This document shows positions 45,104 to 53,579 of a stretch of DNA of 63,890 bases, piece after piece. Location of the stretch: contig VEPG01000090.1 of NCBI GenBank assembly GCA_012026975.1, positions 1 to 63,890 on the forward strand, read 5' to 3'. Position 1 is the first letter of the stretch. Every line of letters begins with the position of its first letter. This DNA is from Desulfuromonas sp. Its GTDB lineage: Bacteria > Desulfobacterota > Desulfuromonadia > Desulfuromonadales > BM103. Made by a program: the position numbers and the translations under genes. The notes under the pieces are model-generated. The model did not search any database and was not told the origin of the DNA. It saw nothing but the letters and a program-made list of their open reading frames with translations.

Positions 45104-45901
45104 ATGAACAACCGGACTGTTTGCCCATATTACGGCTGCGACGAAGAAGTCTGCGATGTCGGCTGCGGCTACATCTCGCCGCACGATGCCAAGATGATCA
45201 TCAAGTTTTGCTCGGCCCAGTATAATGATTGCCACAAGTACCATGAACTGGCCGATCGCCTTGGCGAGCAGATGCCGGTCGCGGCGAGCATCTCGGCCAC
45301 CTGGATTGAACCTGCCCAGAGCGATCCACGCGCAACCCATGTCCCGGCGCTTGGACTCTTCTGCTTTGGCATCACCGCCGTCCTGTTTGCCTTCAAACAG
45401 CTCCCGGTACCGCAACCCGACATTTACCTTCTCAGTCTGATGATGATCGCCGCCTCGCTCGGCCAGATCATCACCGGCCTGACCGCCCTGCGCATCAACC
45501 CCATGCGCGCCGTGGCCTTTACCGGTTTCGGCCTGTTCTGGCTGTCACTGCTGGCTGTCGAACTGCTGCCGACCGCCGGTTACGGCAAACTCCCCGGTCC
45601 GCTGCCGCAGGGAGGCTATTTCGCCATGTGGGGGGTGTTCAGCCTGATCCTCGTCCAGAACTCCGGCAGCCTCAACCGTAGCTGCCAACTGGTGTTTTCC
45701 CTGCTTGCGCCGTTTCTTCTGATGTTGGCCCTGTCCCACATTACCGGCAGCGTGGCCCTGAAACATACGGCGGCGGTTCTCGGTTTTGCCTGCAGCCTGC
45801 CGGCGCTGTTATGCGGCGTGCGTCAGAGTTGGCAGGAACTGCGCGACCTGCTGACCCCCGGCCGCACCCAACAGGCCCACCAGGCCCAGCGGATTCGCTG
45901 A
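45104..45901 (+). CDS. GPR1/FUN34/YaaH (acetate permease)-like protein with Cys-rich N-terminus
   Basis: The 265-residue protein has an unusual soluble N-terminal module of about 55 residues with six cysteines (C7, C12, C17, C21, C36, C43; CPYYGCDEEVCDVGCGYISP). About six membrane segments of the acetate-transporter family follow (LGLFCFGITAVLFAF, SLGQIITGLTALR, FTGFGLFWLSLLAV). YaaH/SatP relatives carry acetate or succinate with protons. The Cys-rich part may bind metal or act as a redox switch. It has a GGAGG ribosome site and is driven by a sigma-54 promoter with upstream palindromes next to the sensor pair, pointing to carboxylate-induced uptake. Family call moderate. Confidence 0.75.
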   Translation: MNNRTVCPYYGCDEEVCDVGCGYISPHDAKMIIKFCSAQYNDCHKYHELADRLGEQMPVAASISATWIEPAQSDPRATHVPALGLFCFGITAVLFAFKQLPVPQPDIYLLSLMMIAASLGQIITGLTALRINPMRAVAFTGFGLFWLSLLAVELLPTAGYGKLPGPLPQGGYFAMWGVFSLILVQNSGSLNRSCQLVFSLLAPFLLMLALSHITGSVALKHTAAVLGFACSLPALLCGVRQSWQELRDLLTPGRTQQAHQAQRIR

Positions 45902-45949
45902 GCAGGCAAACACTTTGGCAATTCACGGGAAATGGCGTCCTGCCGAAAC

Positions 45950-45979
45950 TTGACAGAGACAGGTTTGTCCCTTTAGAAT
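45950..45979 (+). promoter_or_regulatory. Sigma-70 promoter for the 128-residue membrane protein
   Basis: TTGACA (45950-45955) and TAGAAT (45974-45979) are 18 bp apart, with a start near 45986 and a leader of about 28 nt. Confidence 0.6.
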
Positions 45980-46013
45980 TCCTCAAAGAGCTATTGAATC
46001 GACCAAGGGGATC

Positions 46014-46400
46014 ATGAACGCGAAACTCAGCCTGCAAATGACACTGCTCGGACTCGGCGTCATGGTTTTTTACGCCGGGCTGATCGTTACCGGCCAGGTG
46101 TCGATGGAGATTCTTCCGCATTATGCCATCTCCGCGGTCATTTTCCTCTGCTCGGGAAGGATCATGCGGCAAATGGCCGCAAAGCTCCCGCCCCGCGAGG
46201 AGGGAGCGCCGGTTCCTTTCCGGTTGATCCCCGACTGGTCGATGCGCACGGCCATGCTCAACTGGGTGGCCGCCAGCGTTCTGGTCAGCATCATGGCGGT
46301 TTTCCTGGTCAAGCCTGACGGCATGACCTTCACCGAGATGCTGCAGTTCACCGCCGCCGGCATGGATGAAATGCCAACGCCGCCATTGCCGATGCCCTGA
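46014..46400 (+). CDS. Hypothetical 128-residue membrane protein
   Basis: Three hydrophobic stretches are visible: LSLQMTLLGLGVMVFYAGLIVTG, ILPHYAISAVIFLCSG and MLNWVAASVLVSIMAVFLV. A charged, Pro-rich loop lies between the second and third, and the tail is Pro/Met-rich. I recognise no family. It has its own sigma-70 promoter and a bidirectional terminator after it, so it is a single-gene unit between the acetate-permease-like gene and a convergent sensor kinase. Confidence 0.7.
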   Translation: MNAKLSLQMTLLGLGVMVFYAGLIVTGQVSMEILPHYAISAVIFLCSGRIMRQMAAKLPPREEGAPVPFRLIPDWSMRTAMLNWVAASVLVSIMAVFLVKPDGMTFTEMLQFTAAGMDEMPTPPLPMP

Positions 46401-46426
46401 GTCCAAAACCTGTCCGAAATATAAAT

Positions 46427-46456
46427 AACGGCCGCTCCCCAAAGGGAGCGGCCGTT
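46427..46456. terminator. Bidirectional terminator between convergent genes
   Basis: A perfect 13-bp stem AACGGCCGCTCCC/GGGAGCGGCCGTT around a 4-nt loop lies between the membrane-protein gene (plus) and the PAS kinase (minus). T-rich bases follow on the minus strand (ATTTATATTT); the plus side is weaker. Confidence 0.75.
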
Positions 46457-46493
46457 CCTGTTTGTACGACCTCGTGAAAGCCAGCCTGCTGTT

Positions 46494-48266
46494 TCAATCC
46501 GTTGCCTGCACCGGCAGGAGCACCGTCACCGTGGTGCCCCGGCCGAGGGCACTGGCCATGCGCACCTCACCGTGATGGGCCTCGATGATCGACCTGGCAA
46601 TGAACAAGCCCAGACCGGTGCCAGCAGGCGCCTTACTGGTCACATTCGCGCGATAGAACTTGTCGAACACGTGGGCGAGTTGTTCGGGCGACATGCCGAC
46701 CCCCTCGTCGCGAATGATGATGCCACAGCGATCTCCGACAATGTTGGCACTGACATGGACGGAGCTCCCAGCGCCGGAATATTTGACGGCATTGCTGAGA
46801 AAATTCTCGATCGCCTGGGGGAGCCGTTTGCAGTCGGCCTGAATCTCCAGCGGCACGGCGGACGGTTCGAAATGAAAATGATGCGTCGCCACGCGCTTGC
46901 GGAAGCCGTCGACAACTTCCGCGAGCAATCCGGAAACATCGCATTTCTCCCTCTCGACGGTCATTTTCCGGCCGCTTTCCAGACGCGCCAGCTCGAGCAG
47001 TTCATCGACCATTTGCGAGAGGGTTTCCGCCTTGCGAATTATTGTCTTCAGCGCCTCCGCACGGTCATTTTCCTCAAGCGCGTTGGCCTGCAGCATTTCA
47101 CCAAAACCCAGAATGGCCGCCAGCGGCGTCTGGAACTCGTGAGCCACCGTGGAAACAAATTCGCTTTTCATGCGGCTGGCCTCACGCTGCGGACTCACAT
47201 CATGCATGACGCCGATAATCCCCGCCGGCTGGCCGTCCTCGTCACGGAACAACGTCTTGTGGAAGACGATATCATGCCGTTTGCCATCGACACCGGTCAC
47301 GGCATGTTCGTAGACGACGGAACGCTCCTCCCGCAGGGCTTCAGCATCCTTGCTCCGGTGCAGACTGGCGTCTTCCGGGGGATAGAGTTCCGCGGCGCTG
47401 CGACCGACAATCTCGCCGACGCCTTTCCCCCAGAAATCAGCGAACGCCCGGTTGCAGCCGAGCATCTTCCCCCCGGCATCCTTGTAGAAGACCGGCACCG
47501 GCAGATCATCCATCAGTACCTGGAGGAAATTCACCTGGGCCGCCAGACGCTTCTCTACCTGATGTACGTCGGTGGTCATCTGGTTGAAGGCATCGTTGAG
47601 CGCGCCGATCTCGTCGCGACGGTCGACCGGGAGTTGCAGGTCGCGACGCCCCTTGGACATGCCGTTGATCGCTCGCGTCAGGAGGGTAAGCGGGCGGGCA
47701 ATGGCCTGGGCCGCCGGCAGGGTCAGAGCAAAGGCAAGGATGCCGATCAGCAGGATGCCCACGAGGATTTCCCGAATGAGCGTGTTGACCGCCGTGTTGA
47801 TCGGCTCGGCCGAGATACCGATCCGCAAACTGCCGATGCGGCCGTCAAGCACCGGCACGGCAATGTCATAGATGAACTCACTACCGGTATCCAGACGCTT
47901 GACGACGGCTTCCTCGCCGCCGACGTAACGGTTCACCGTTGTCAGTTCGGCAGGGAAGTTCGTGCCGAACGAGTGGGCGAGCAACCCGCCGTCACGATCG
48001 ACCATCAAAATGTAGCGGATGTCAGCTTCCGCGGTTTGGTGTTCGTGAGCAAGGTATTGGAGGTGCAGATGGTTGTGTTCGATGAAATCTTCGGTGCTAA
48101 GCTCGGCAATGTGCCGGGCGATCGAGATTCCGCGTTTAAGCAGTTCGTTGCTGAGATCGCTGGACACGCGGGCGGCCACATAGAAACCGATGGCCGCACC
48201 GAAACAGACCACGACCGAAAGGGTCAGGGCAAGCAGCTTGAAACGCAACGGGAGATTGACGCCCAT
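46494..48266 (-). CDS. PAS-domain sensor histidine kinase paired with a PhnD-like lipoprotein
   Basis: A 590-residue membrane kinase with a first membrane segment (LLALTLSVVVCFGAAIGFYVAA), a periplasmic sensor of about 130 residues, a second segment (LVGILLIGILAFALTLPAAQA), HAMP, PAS (LMDDLPVPVFYKDAGGKMLG), HisKA with H376 (TVAHEFQTPLAAI) and HATPase (ENFLSNAVKYS, DEGVGM, GTGLGLFIA). It starts 5 bp after the binding-protein gene, so the two form an operon. This suggests that the lipoprotein presents a ligand to the kinase. No regulator gene is beside it. Confidence 0.9.
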   Translation of the reverse strand: MGVNLPLRFKLLALTLSVVVCFGAAIGFYVAARVSSDLSNELLKRGISIARHIAELSTEDFIEHNHLHLQYLAHEHQTAEADIRYILMVDRDGGLLAHSFGTNFPAELTTVNRYVGGEEAVVKRLDTGSEFIYDIAVPVLDGRIGSLRIGISAEPINTAVNTLIREILVGILLIGILAFALTLPAAQAIARPLTLLTRAINGMSKGRRDLQLPVDRRDEIGALNDAFNQMTTDVHQVEKRLAAQVNFLQVLMDDLPVPVFYKDAGGKMLGCNRAFADFWGKGVGEIVGRSAAELYPPEDASLHRSKDAEALREERSVVYEHAVTGVDGKRHDIVFHKTLFRDEDGQPAGIIGVMHDVSPQREASRMKSEFVSTVAHEFQTPLAAILGFGEMLQANALEENDRAEALKTIIRKAETLSQMVDELLELARLESGRKMTVEREKCDVSGLLAEVVDGFRKRVATHHFHFEPSAVPLEIQADCKRLPQAIENFLSNAVKYSGAGSSVHVSANIVGDRCGIIIRDEGVGMSPEQLAHVFDKFYRANVTSKAPAGTGLGLFIARSIIEAHHGEVRMASALGRGTTVTVLLPVQATD

Positions 48267-48271
48267 AAGGG

Positions 48272-49207
48272 TCAGCGATGGCTTTTGCTGTTGATGAAGT
48301 CGCGCATCTCGCGAATCGTCCCATAGGCGGCATCACTTGCCGGCACGAAGCGGCGGAGCATCATTCCCTGCAGGATCAGGGACCCTTCGGGATCCTCATG
48401 CATGGACAGCAGCGTCGTGCGCAAACGTTCACGCAACGGGGCCGGGATATTGGGACGCACCACCACGGGGGGAATGCCATAGGGGGCGGAGCGGGACAGG
48501 ATCCTGATTTTCTTGGCCAACTGCGGATCCTTGCGGATCAGGTACTCGTAGATCAGGCTGTCCACCGCGGCCCCGTCGACTTCCCCCTCGGCCACTGCGC
48601 GGATCGACTTGTCGTGGGCGGAGGTATAGATGACCATGCCAAAAAAGTGCTCCGCAGTCTCCCCCCGCTGTGCCAGCATGTATTCCGGCACCAGCTTGCC
48701 GCTGTTCGACAACGGATCGGTAAAGGCGAAGTTCCGGCCGCGCAGATCCTCGAGACTCTTCGCCGGGCTCTTGACCGGGACGATCATGTACGAATAGTAG
48801 ACCGTCTCTCCGGAGAGGGTTTCCGGCATGACCAACAGTTCCAGACCAAAGTTGTCCTTCCCCTCGACGTAGGGCCCGCCGCAGACAAAGGCCAGATCCA
48901 GTTCACCATCCTTGAGCAGCTGATTGAACTCTTGGTAGCTCCCCCGGTCGACGGTCATGACCGGGGTGGTCAGGTGCTTCTCGAGGTATTCCACCAGCCG
49001 TTGGTAGTAGATGTAGCCTTCCTTGGGGGTAATCATCGAACCGATGCCGAGGGTGATCTGCGTCGGGGCTGCCACGGGTTTTGCGATGGTCGAGGAAGAC
49101 GTGCGCTTGTCGAGATCGACCCGGACCGCCTCGCCACCTTCATTGCAGGCAAGCAGGCCAAACAGCAGGACCATCGCAACAGGGATTCTGGCAAGAAATA
49201 CAGGCAT
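48272..49207 (-). CDS. PhnD-type substrate-binding lipoprotein
   Basis: The 311-residue protein has a signal peptide ending in a lipobox (VAMVLLFGLLAC), then a periplasmic-binding-protein fold of the PhnD/phosphate-phosphonate group: LGIGSMITPKEGYIYYQRLVEYL, GELDLAFVCGGPYV, DLRGRNFAFTDPLSNSG and AEGEVDGAAVDSLIYEYL. It lacks ABC permease and ATPase genes nearby and is followed at 5 bp by a sensor kinase. It probably serves sensing rather than transport. PhnD-type proteins bind oxyanions such as phosphonate, phosphite or phosphate; the ligand here is unknown. Confidence 0.88.
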   Translation of the reverse strand: MPVFLARIPVAMVLLFGLLACNEGGEAVRVDLDKRTSSSTIAKPVAAPTQITLGIGSMITPKEGYIYYQRLVEYLEKHLTTPVMTVDRGSYQEFNQLLKDGELDLAFVCGGPYVEGKDNFGLELLVMPETLSGETVYYSYMIVPVKSPAKSLEDLRGRNFAFTDPLSNSGKLVPEYMLAQRGETAEHFFGMVIYTSAHDKSIRAVAEGEVDGAAVDSLIYEYLIRKDPQLAKKIRILSRSAPYGIPPVVVRPNIPAPLRERLRTTLLSMHEDPEGSLILQGMMLRRFVPASDAAYGTIREMRDFINSKSHR

Positions 49208-49254
49208 GGTTACCTCTCATTCCGACTGCGGGAAATTGCAGCCGGTCGGCAACC

Positions 49255-49282
49255 ATTATAGAGAAAATTAATCTTAAGGCAA
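49255..49282 (-). promoter_or_regulatory. Sigma-70 promoter of the PhnD-like/kinase operon
   Basis: On the minus strand TTGCCT (49282-49277) and a perfect TATAAT (49260-49255) are 16 bp apart. The start would fall near 49248, about 40 nt before the ATG. Confidence 0.65.
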
Positions 49283-49293
49283 GCGGCTTGCTT

Positions 49294-49722
49294 CTAGCGG
49301 GTCAGCTCTTGCAGTTTCGCCTTCAGTTCCCTTTCCCGTTCCCACTGTGCGGTGACATCCCGCAGGATCGCGGCGAACCCCTGAACCTTGCCGCACTCAT
49401 CCTTGATCATGACAATGGAAAATTCCGAAGAGAACTGGTTGCCGTCATGCCGGATGGCGGGAACGCGCAGCAGTTCCTTGCTGTAGCGGCTCTCCCCGGT
49501 CTGCACGACCTTGTGCCAACCGTCCCAATGCCGTTGCCGCAGCTTCTCCGGAATGATCAGGTCCAGCGACTGGCCGATGGCCTCGGCGGCGGCCACCCCG
49601 AAGATGCGTTCGGCGCCGCGATTCCACAGTCGGATGATGCCGCCGCCGTCGGCAAAAAGGATGGCATCGGGTGCTTGTTCGACAATGATGCACTGCAAAT
49701 CCGGTTGTTCATTCACGCTCAT
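49294..49722 (-). CDS. Stand-alone PAS-domain protein
   Basis: The 142-residue protein is essentially one PAS domain: EQAPDAILFADGGGIIRLWN, GAERIFGVAAAEAIGQSLDLIIPE, then the PAC-like end (VQGFAAILRDVTAQW) and a short coiled-coil tail. No output or membrane domain follows. PAS domains bind flavin, haem or small ligands; which one cannot be read. It is the last gene of the DUF1858/Fe-S/hemerythrin cassette, 29 bp after the hemerythrin gene, so a redox or gas sensing role is likely. Confidence 0.85.
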   Translation of the reverse strand: MSVNEQPDLQCIIVEQAPDAILFADGGGIIRLWNRGAERIFGVAAAEAIGQSLDLIIPEKLRQRHWDGWHKVVQTGESRYSKELLRVPAIRHDGNQFSSEFSIVMIKDECGKVQGFAAILRDVTAQWERERELKAKLQELTR

Positions 49723-49751
49723 GATGCGGCTCCTTGGCGGGCAACGTCACG

Positions 49752-50306
49752 TCAGGCGGCGACCTGCCGTTCGTAGCGGGCAACCATCTCCTGATACCTG
49801 ATCTCGAGTCCCGGGGTTGCGGCTGCCGCCTGTCGGTAGGCGGTCAGCATATCGGCGCGCACTTCCTGCGGCAGGATCCGCTCGGCAAGCGGGTAGAGAA
49901 TGTGATCTTCCTTGTCGATATGGCTGCGCAGCAGCTGCGCGTAGCCTTTGGCATGCGCGGCGAGCACGGGAATTTCCCCGACAGCGCCGGCCAGCGCCTG
50001 CCGTGCCGCGATCTCCAGAGCGCGCACATGCGCCCGCCCCTGCTCATGCTCGATCTGCATCGCTTCGATCGGCGACTGCTTGGCCGGCATACCGTTATTT
50101 ACCAGGGCCTTGAAGAGCACATCCTCCTCCTTGGCATGATGGAAACGGTCAGCATAGTTACGAATAAAGTCTACGGCATCGAGAAAAAACCGCCAGTCGC
50201 GGAATTTTCCCTGCTCCAGCAGGGCGGTGTTCTGCTCCACCAGTGTGATCATGCGCAGGATCAGCTGGTGCTCATCCATCATGACCCGGGTCACGTCGGT
50301 TTTCAT
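49752..50306 (-). CDS. Hemerythrin HHE-domain protein
   Basis: A 184-residue cytosolic protein with the hemerythrin-type di-iron four-helix fold. The ligand pattern is visible as MMDEHQLILRM, NYADRFHHAKEEDVLFKAL, QIEHEQGRAHV and RSHIDKEDHILYPLAE. Such proteins bind O2 or NO or take part in repair of Fe-S clusters (YtfE/ScdA-like). It follows the Fe-S protein gene by one base in the same operon behind an FNR-type promoter, fitting nitrosative or oxidative stress defence in an anaerobe. Confidence 0.93.
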   Translation of the reverse strand: MKTDVTRVMMDEHQLILRMITLVEQNTALLEQGKFRDWRFFLDAVDFIRNYADRFHHAKEEDVLFKALVNNGMPAKQSPIEAMQIEHEQGRAHVRALEIAARQALAGAVGEIPVLAAHAKGYAQLLRSHIDKEDHILYPLAERILPQEVRADMLTAYRQAAAATPGLEIRYQEMVARYERQVAA

Positions 50307-50307
50307 G

Positions 50308-50766
50308 TCAGCTTCTCCTCTCGCCGTTGATGCCGATTACCGCAATCTCCAGCGCCACATCCCTCCCCGAGCGCTTGATGGCCTCCTGAGCCAGCATGGC
50401 CAGACCACGGCAGCAGGGCACTTCCATAATGGTGACCGTAACCGAACGGATCTCGTTCTGGGCAATGATCGCGGCAAGCTTGTCCACGTAGGGGCTGGTG
50501 TCATCCAGCTTGGGGCAGGCATTGACCAACACGCGCCCCTTGATGAAATCGCGGTGAAACTCGGCATAGGCGAAGGGCACGCAGTCCGCGGCGATCAGCA
50601 GGTCGGCATTCTGCAGATATGGTGCGGAGGGCGGCACCAGGTGCAACTGGGTCGGCCACTGGCGCAGTTCCGAGGTCAGGCGACCGGATGGCGCGGCGGA
50701 TTCATTGGCGGGACGTTCCACGGTACGGGCTTGGGCGCCGGGGCAGCCACAGGCAAATGTGCTCAT
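50308..50766 (-). CDS. Putative Fe-S/redox protein
   Basis: A 152-residue protein with cysteines at the N-terminus (ACGCPGAQ) and later (ADCVPF, NACPKLDD, VPCCRGL), in the arrangement seen in small iron-sulfur-associated proteins that accompany DUF1858/hemerythrin genes. The central part QNADLLIAADCVPFAYAEFHRDFIKGRVLVNACPKLDD is the conserved core, here given in pieces. Its role is unknown; electron transfer or Fe-S handling is the best guess. It overlaps the DUF1858 gene by 4 bp and is followed by the hemerythrin gene. Confidence 0.75.
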   Translation of the reverse strand: MSTFACGCPGAQARTVERPANESAAPSGRLTSELRQWPTQLHLVPPSAPYLQNADLLIAADCVPFAYAEFHRDFIKGRVLVNACPKLDDTSPYVDKLAAIIAQNEIRSVTVTIMEVPCCRGLAMLAQEAIKRSGRDVALEIAVIGINGERRS

Positions 50767-51011
50767 GATTTTTCTCCTTCCGGTTGGTTGATGTTATCGG
50801 TACGGGACAGGTAGCTGATAATTTCCGCTTCAATTTTCTGCTCGATCTCTTCACCCAGGGCGTGGATGGAAACGACGTCCTTCACCAGACAGATGCCGAC
50901 GCCGCACGTCACGCAGCCGAAGTCGTACATGCCGAGGATTTCTCCGATTGCCGGGTGCTGCTCGATCACCCGGTTGATCGCCTGGTCACCAATTTCCCGA
51001 GGCAGTTTCAT
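50763..51011 (-). CDS. DUF1858 (hybrid-cluster-associated disulfide-type) protein
   Basis: The 82-residue protein matches DUF1858: INRVIEQHPAIGEILGMYDFGCVTCGVGICLVKDVVSIHAL, with the conserved CxxC (C33/C36 region, GCVTCG) that in family names is called a hybrid-cluster-associated redox disulfide. It leads a four-gene minus-strand operon (DUF1858, Fe-S protein, hemerythrin, PAS). The promoter upstream has an FNR/HcpR-like dyad at -41.5, so induction under low oxygen or NO is expected. Confidence 0.88.
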   Translation of the reverse strand: MKLPREIGDQAINRVIEQHPAIGEILGMYDFGCVTCGVGICLVKDVVSIHALGEEIEQKIEAEIISYLSRTDNINQPEGEKS

Positions 51012-51047
51012 AAGCTTCGCTCCCTTTCTCCCTCAATCGTTGACTAG

Positions 51048-51089
51048 AGAATAGGCGAACCACGGCTGGCAAAACATGATCGAAGTCAA
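51048..51089 (-). promoter_or_regulatory. FNR/HcpR-type class II promoter of the DUF1858 operon
   Basis: On the minus strand the dyad TTGAC-TTCG-ATCAT (51089-51076) is followed by a -10 TATTCT (51053-51048). With a start near 51041 the dyad centre lies at about -41.5, the standard place for activation by CRP/FNR-family proteins. No -35 element is needed in this class. Confidence 0.55.
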
Positions 51090-51298
51090 AATATCTGACT
51101 GTATTGATAAATTATTTATCGTCGTGGCGCTCCGTCTCTCCCGGAGGCAGTAACATGCATGCTCCGCGAATTTTATTGACGTCCTGTCCGGCAGGAAATA
51201 TCCTTAAAAAAATCTCACGCAAAATGCTCTGCGCCGTCAAACTGTCCGTCCCCGCCGAAACGCTTGTACAAGGATCGATCCGCCAGGAGGTCACAACC

Positions 51299-53473
51299 AT
51301 GCAGATAAAAATGAAAATCGCCGGTTTGGTACTGGTCCTCGTCCTGTTTACGGCACTCTCCATTGTCGGCATCGCGCTCCTCCAAAAAACGGTTCTCGGC
51401 AAGGACCTCGGCAGGGAAATCGATCGCCTGGCTGTCGACGAAGCCGGCCAAACGGCCCAGGATGTCTATCTGATGTGCGAGGCGATGCGCGAATCGGTCG
51501 AACAGTCGGTCGGCTACAGTCTCAAGATTGCCGACGACATCCTCAAACGGACCGGCGTCGTCTCCTTCAGCAAGGAAATGGTTGCCTGGACCGCTACCAA
51601 TCAATTCAACAATGAGCGCCGTGCCGTCGCCCTTAACAAGATGATGGTCGGCAGCCAGTGGCTCGGCCAGAACTCCGACGCCAAGGTGTCAAGCCCGGTG
51701 GTCGATGAAGTCAAGCGCCTGGCCGGGAGCACCTGCACCATCTTCCAGCGGATGAACGAGGATGGCGACATGCTGCGGGTATCAACCAACGTCGAGAAAC
51801 TCGACGGCACCCGCGCCATCGGCACCTACATCCCCCGCCTCAACCCCGATGGCAAACCCAATCCCGTGATCGCCAGCGTCCTCCGCGGCGAAACCTTCAA
51901 GGGCCGCGCCTTCGTGGTGAACGCCTGGTATGTCACTGCCTACCAGCCGATCTGGAACCAGTCCCGCAGCCGGGTGGAAGGGGTTCTTTATGTCGGCATC
52001 AAGCAGGAGAACGTCGAGAGTCTGCGCAAGGGGATCATGGACATCGTCGTCGGCAAGACCGGGCGGGTTTTCGTGCTGGGGGGGACCGGCGACCAGAAAG
52101 GCCGCTTCCTCGTCGCTCCGCGGGGGACCGAACTGGAGCTGCAGGCCGCGGCGAATCAGGATCATATCCAGGAGATTGTCGCCAAGGCCCTGGCGCTGAA
52201 AAGCGAGGGGGAATCGATCCCCGTCGAGACGGTACGCTATGCCGCCGCCGGGGGCAAGGGAGGCGATTCCGGAGACCGGTTTGCAGTCTTCACCTATTTC
52301 AAGCCGTGGGACTGGATCATTGTCGCCGACTTCCCTGAAGCGGACTTCATGGATTCGCGCACCCTCGTCGCCAGTGGTCTGAACAATATGATCGGCTGGA
52401 TTCTGCTGATTGCCGCCGTCGTCACCTGCCTGGCCCTGTTCTTCGGCTATCTGCTCGCCAGAGGGATCAGCACCCCCCTTCGCCAGACGGTTGACATGCT
52501 CGAGGGGATGGGCCGCGGCGAACTTGACCGACGCCTCAATCTCCAAGGGAAGGACGAAGTCGGCCGACTGGCCGTTGCCATGGACGCCTTCGCCGACAAC
52601 CTGCAAAGTGAAATTCTCACGGCTTTCAAAAAACTTGCCGAAGGGGATTTCACCTTTAAGGCCACCGGCCTGATCCGCGAGCCGCTGGCCCAGTCAAACG
52701 AGCGACTGACCCAACTGGTCGGTCACATTCGGGGTGCCAGCGAGCAGGTCGCCGAGAAGAGCCAGGCCGTCAGCGATAATGCCACCCGGCAATCGCGGGG
52801 AGCGATCGAACAGGCTTCGAGCGTTGAGGAGGTTTCCTCAAGCATCGTCGAGATGACCGCCAATATTCGTCGGAATACCGAAAATGCGTTGGAAACCGAG
52901 AAGATTGCCGTCAAGGCCGCGGTCGATGCCCGGGAAGGCGGCGCGGCCATGAATGAAACGATCCGGGCCCTGGAGGAAATTTCCAAGAAGATCGGGATCA
53001 TCAACGAAATTGCCCGGCAGACCAATCTGCTGGCATTGACCGCCTCCCTCGAAGCCGCCCGGGCCGGGGAGCACGGCAAGGGTTATGCCGAGGTGGCCGG
53101 TGAGGTGCGCAAGCTTGCCGAGCGGAGCCAGGCCGCGGCCCAGGACATCAACGCTCTGTCGGTCAACAGCATCGATGTCGCCGCCAAAACGGCCAATGTG
53201 CTCGGCATCATGGTGCCAAACATCCAGCGCACCGCCGAACTGGTGCAGGAAATTGCCGCCGCCAGCCGGGAGCAGGACACCGGCGCCGAACAGATCAGCA
53301 ACGCCATGCAACAGCTTGACCTGGTGATTCAACACAACGCCGCCTTTGCCGAGGAGATGGCCGGCACGGCCGAGGAACTGTCCGCGCAGGCCGAGCAGTT
53401 GCAGGCCGTGATTGCAGCACTCAAAACCTCGGCACAGGATCAGCTCTCCTTTGTTGCGCAGGAAGAGCGTTAA
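51299..53473 (+). CDS. Methyl-accepting chemotaxis protein with Cache sensor
   Basis: The 724-residue chemoreceptor starts at ATG 51299 behind AGGAGG; the open frame upstream is not used. A membrane segment ([22 protein letters not shown]) is followed by a long periplasmic Cache region (about 35-360, Cache_3/Cache_2-like: [40 protein letters not shown]). Then come a second membrane segment ([21 protein letters not shown]), HAMP and the signalling domain with the hairpin [20 protein letters not shown]. No methylesterase-binding pentapeptide is seen at the C-terminus. The PWDWI motif also appears in the Cache modules of the kinase at 41388. Confidence 0.93.
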   Translation: MQIKMKIAGLVLVLVLFTALSIVGIALLQKTVLGKDLGREIDRLAVDEAGQTAQDVYLMCEAMRESVEQSVGYSLKIADDILKRTGVVSFSKEMVAWTATNQFNNERRAVALNKMMVGSQWLGQNSDAKVSSPVVDEVKRLAGSTCTIFQRMNEDGDMLRVSTNVEKLDGTRAIGTYIPRLNPDGKPNPVIASVLRGETFKGRAFVVNAWYVTAYQPIWNQSRSRVEGVLYVGIKQENVESLRKGIMDIVVGKTGRVFVLGGTGDQKGRFLVAPRGTELELQAAANQDHIQEIVAKALALKSEGESIPVETVRYAAAGGKGGDSGDRFAVFTYFKPWDWIIVADFPEADFMDSRTLVASGLNNMIGWILLIAAVVTCLALFFGYLLARGISTPLRQTVDMLEGMGRGELDRRLNLQGKDEVGRLAVAMDAFADNLQSEILTAFKKLAEGDFTFKATGLIREPLAQSNERLTQLVGHIRGASEQVAEKSQAVSDNATRQSRGAIEQASSVEEVSSSIVEMTANIRRNTENALETEKIAVKAAVDAREGGAAMNETIRALEEISKKIGIINEIARQTNLLALTASLEAARAGEHGKGYAEVAGEVRKLAERSQAAAQDINALSVNSIDVAAKTANVLGIMVPNIQRTAELVQEIAAASREQDTGAEQISNAMQQLDLVIQHNAAFAEEMAGTAEELSAQAEQLQAVIAALKTSAQDQLSFVAQEER

Positions 53474-53512
53474 ATCCGGCCTCGGACCGGGCCGGATCAT
53501 GACCTGAAGCCA

Positions 53513-53554
53513 GAACAGCAATGGCCCCGCGTTTCCGCGGGGCCATTGCTGTTC
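53513..53554. terminator. Long hairpin between convergent MCP and OFA genes
   Basis: A perfect 19-bp stem (53513-53531 with 53536-53554; core GGCCCCGCG/CGCGGGGCC) around TTTC lies between the two converging stop codons. T-tracts are weak on both sides, but stem strength and position favour a bidirectional terminator. Confidence 0.75.
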
Positions 53555-53579
53555 AATCAAACGCTGATGGAGCAGGTAA

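Noticed and set aside
51237-51262. Flagellar (sigma-28) promoter for the chemoreceptor gene
   Set aside because: TCAA and GCCGAAA are present, but the spacing is two bases short of the consensus.
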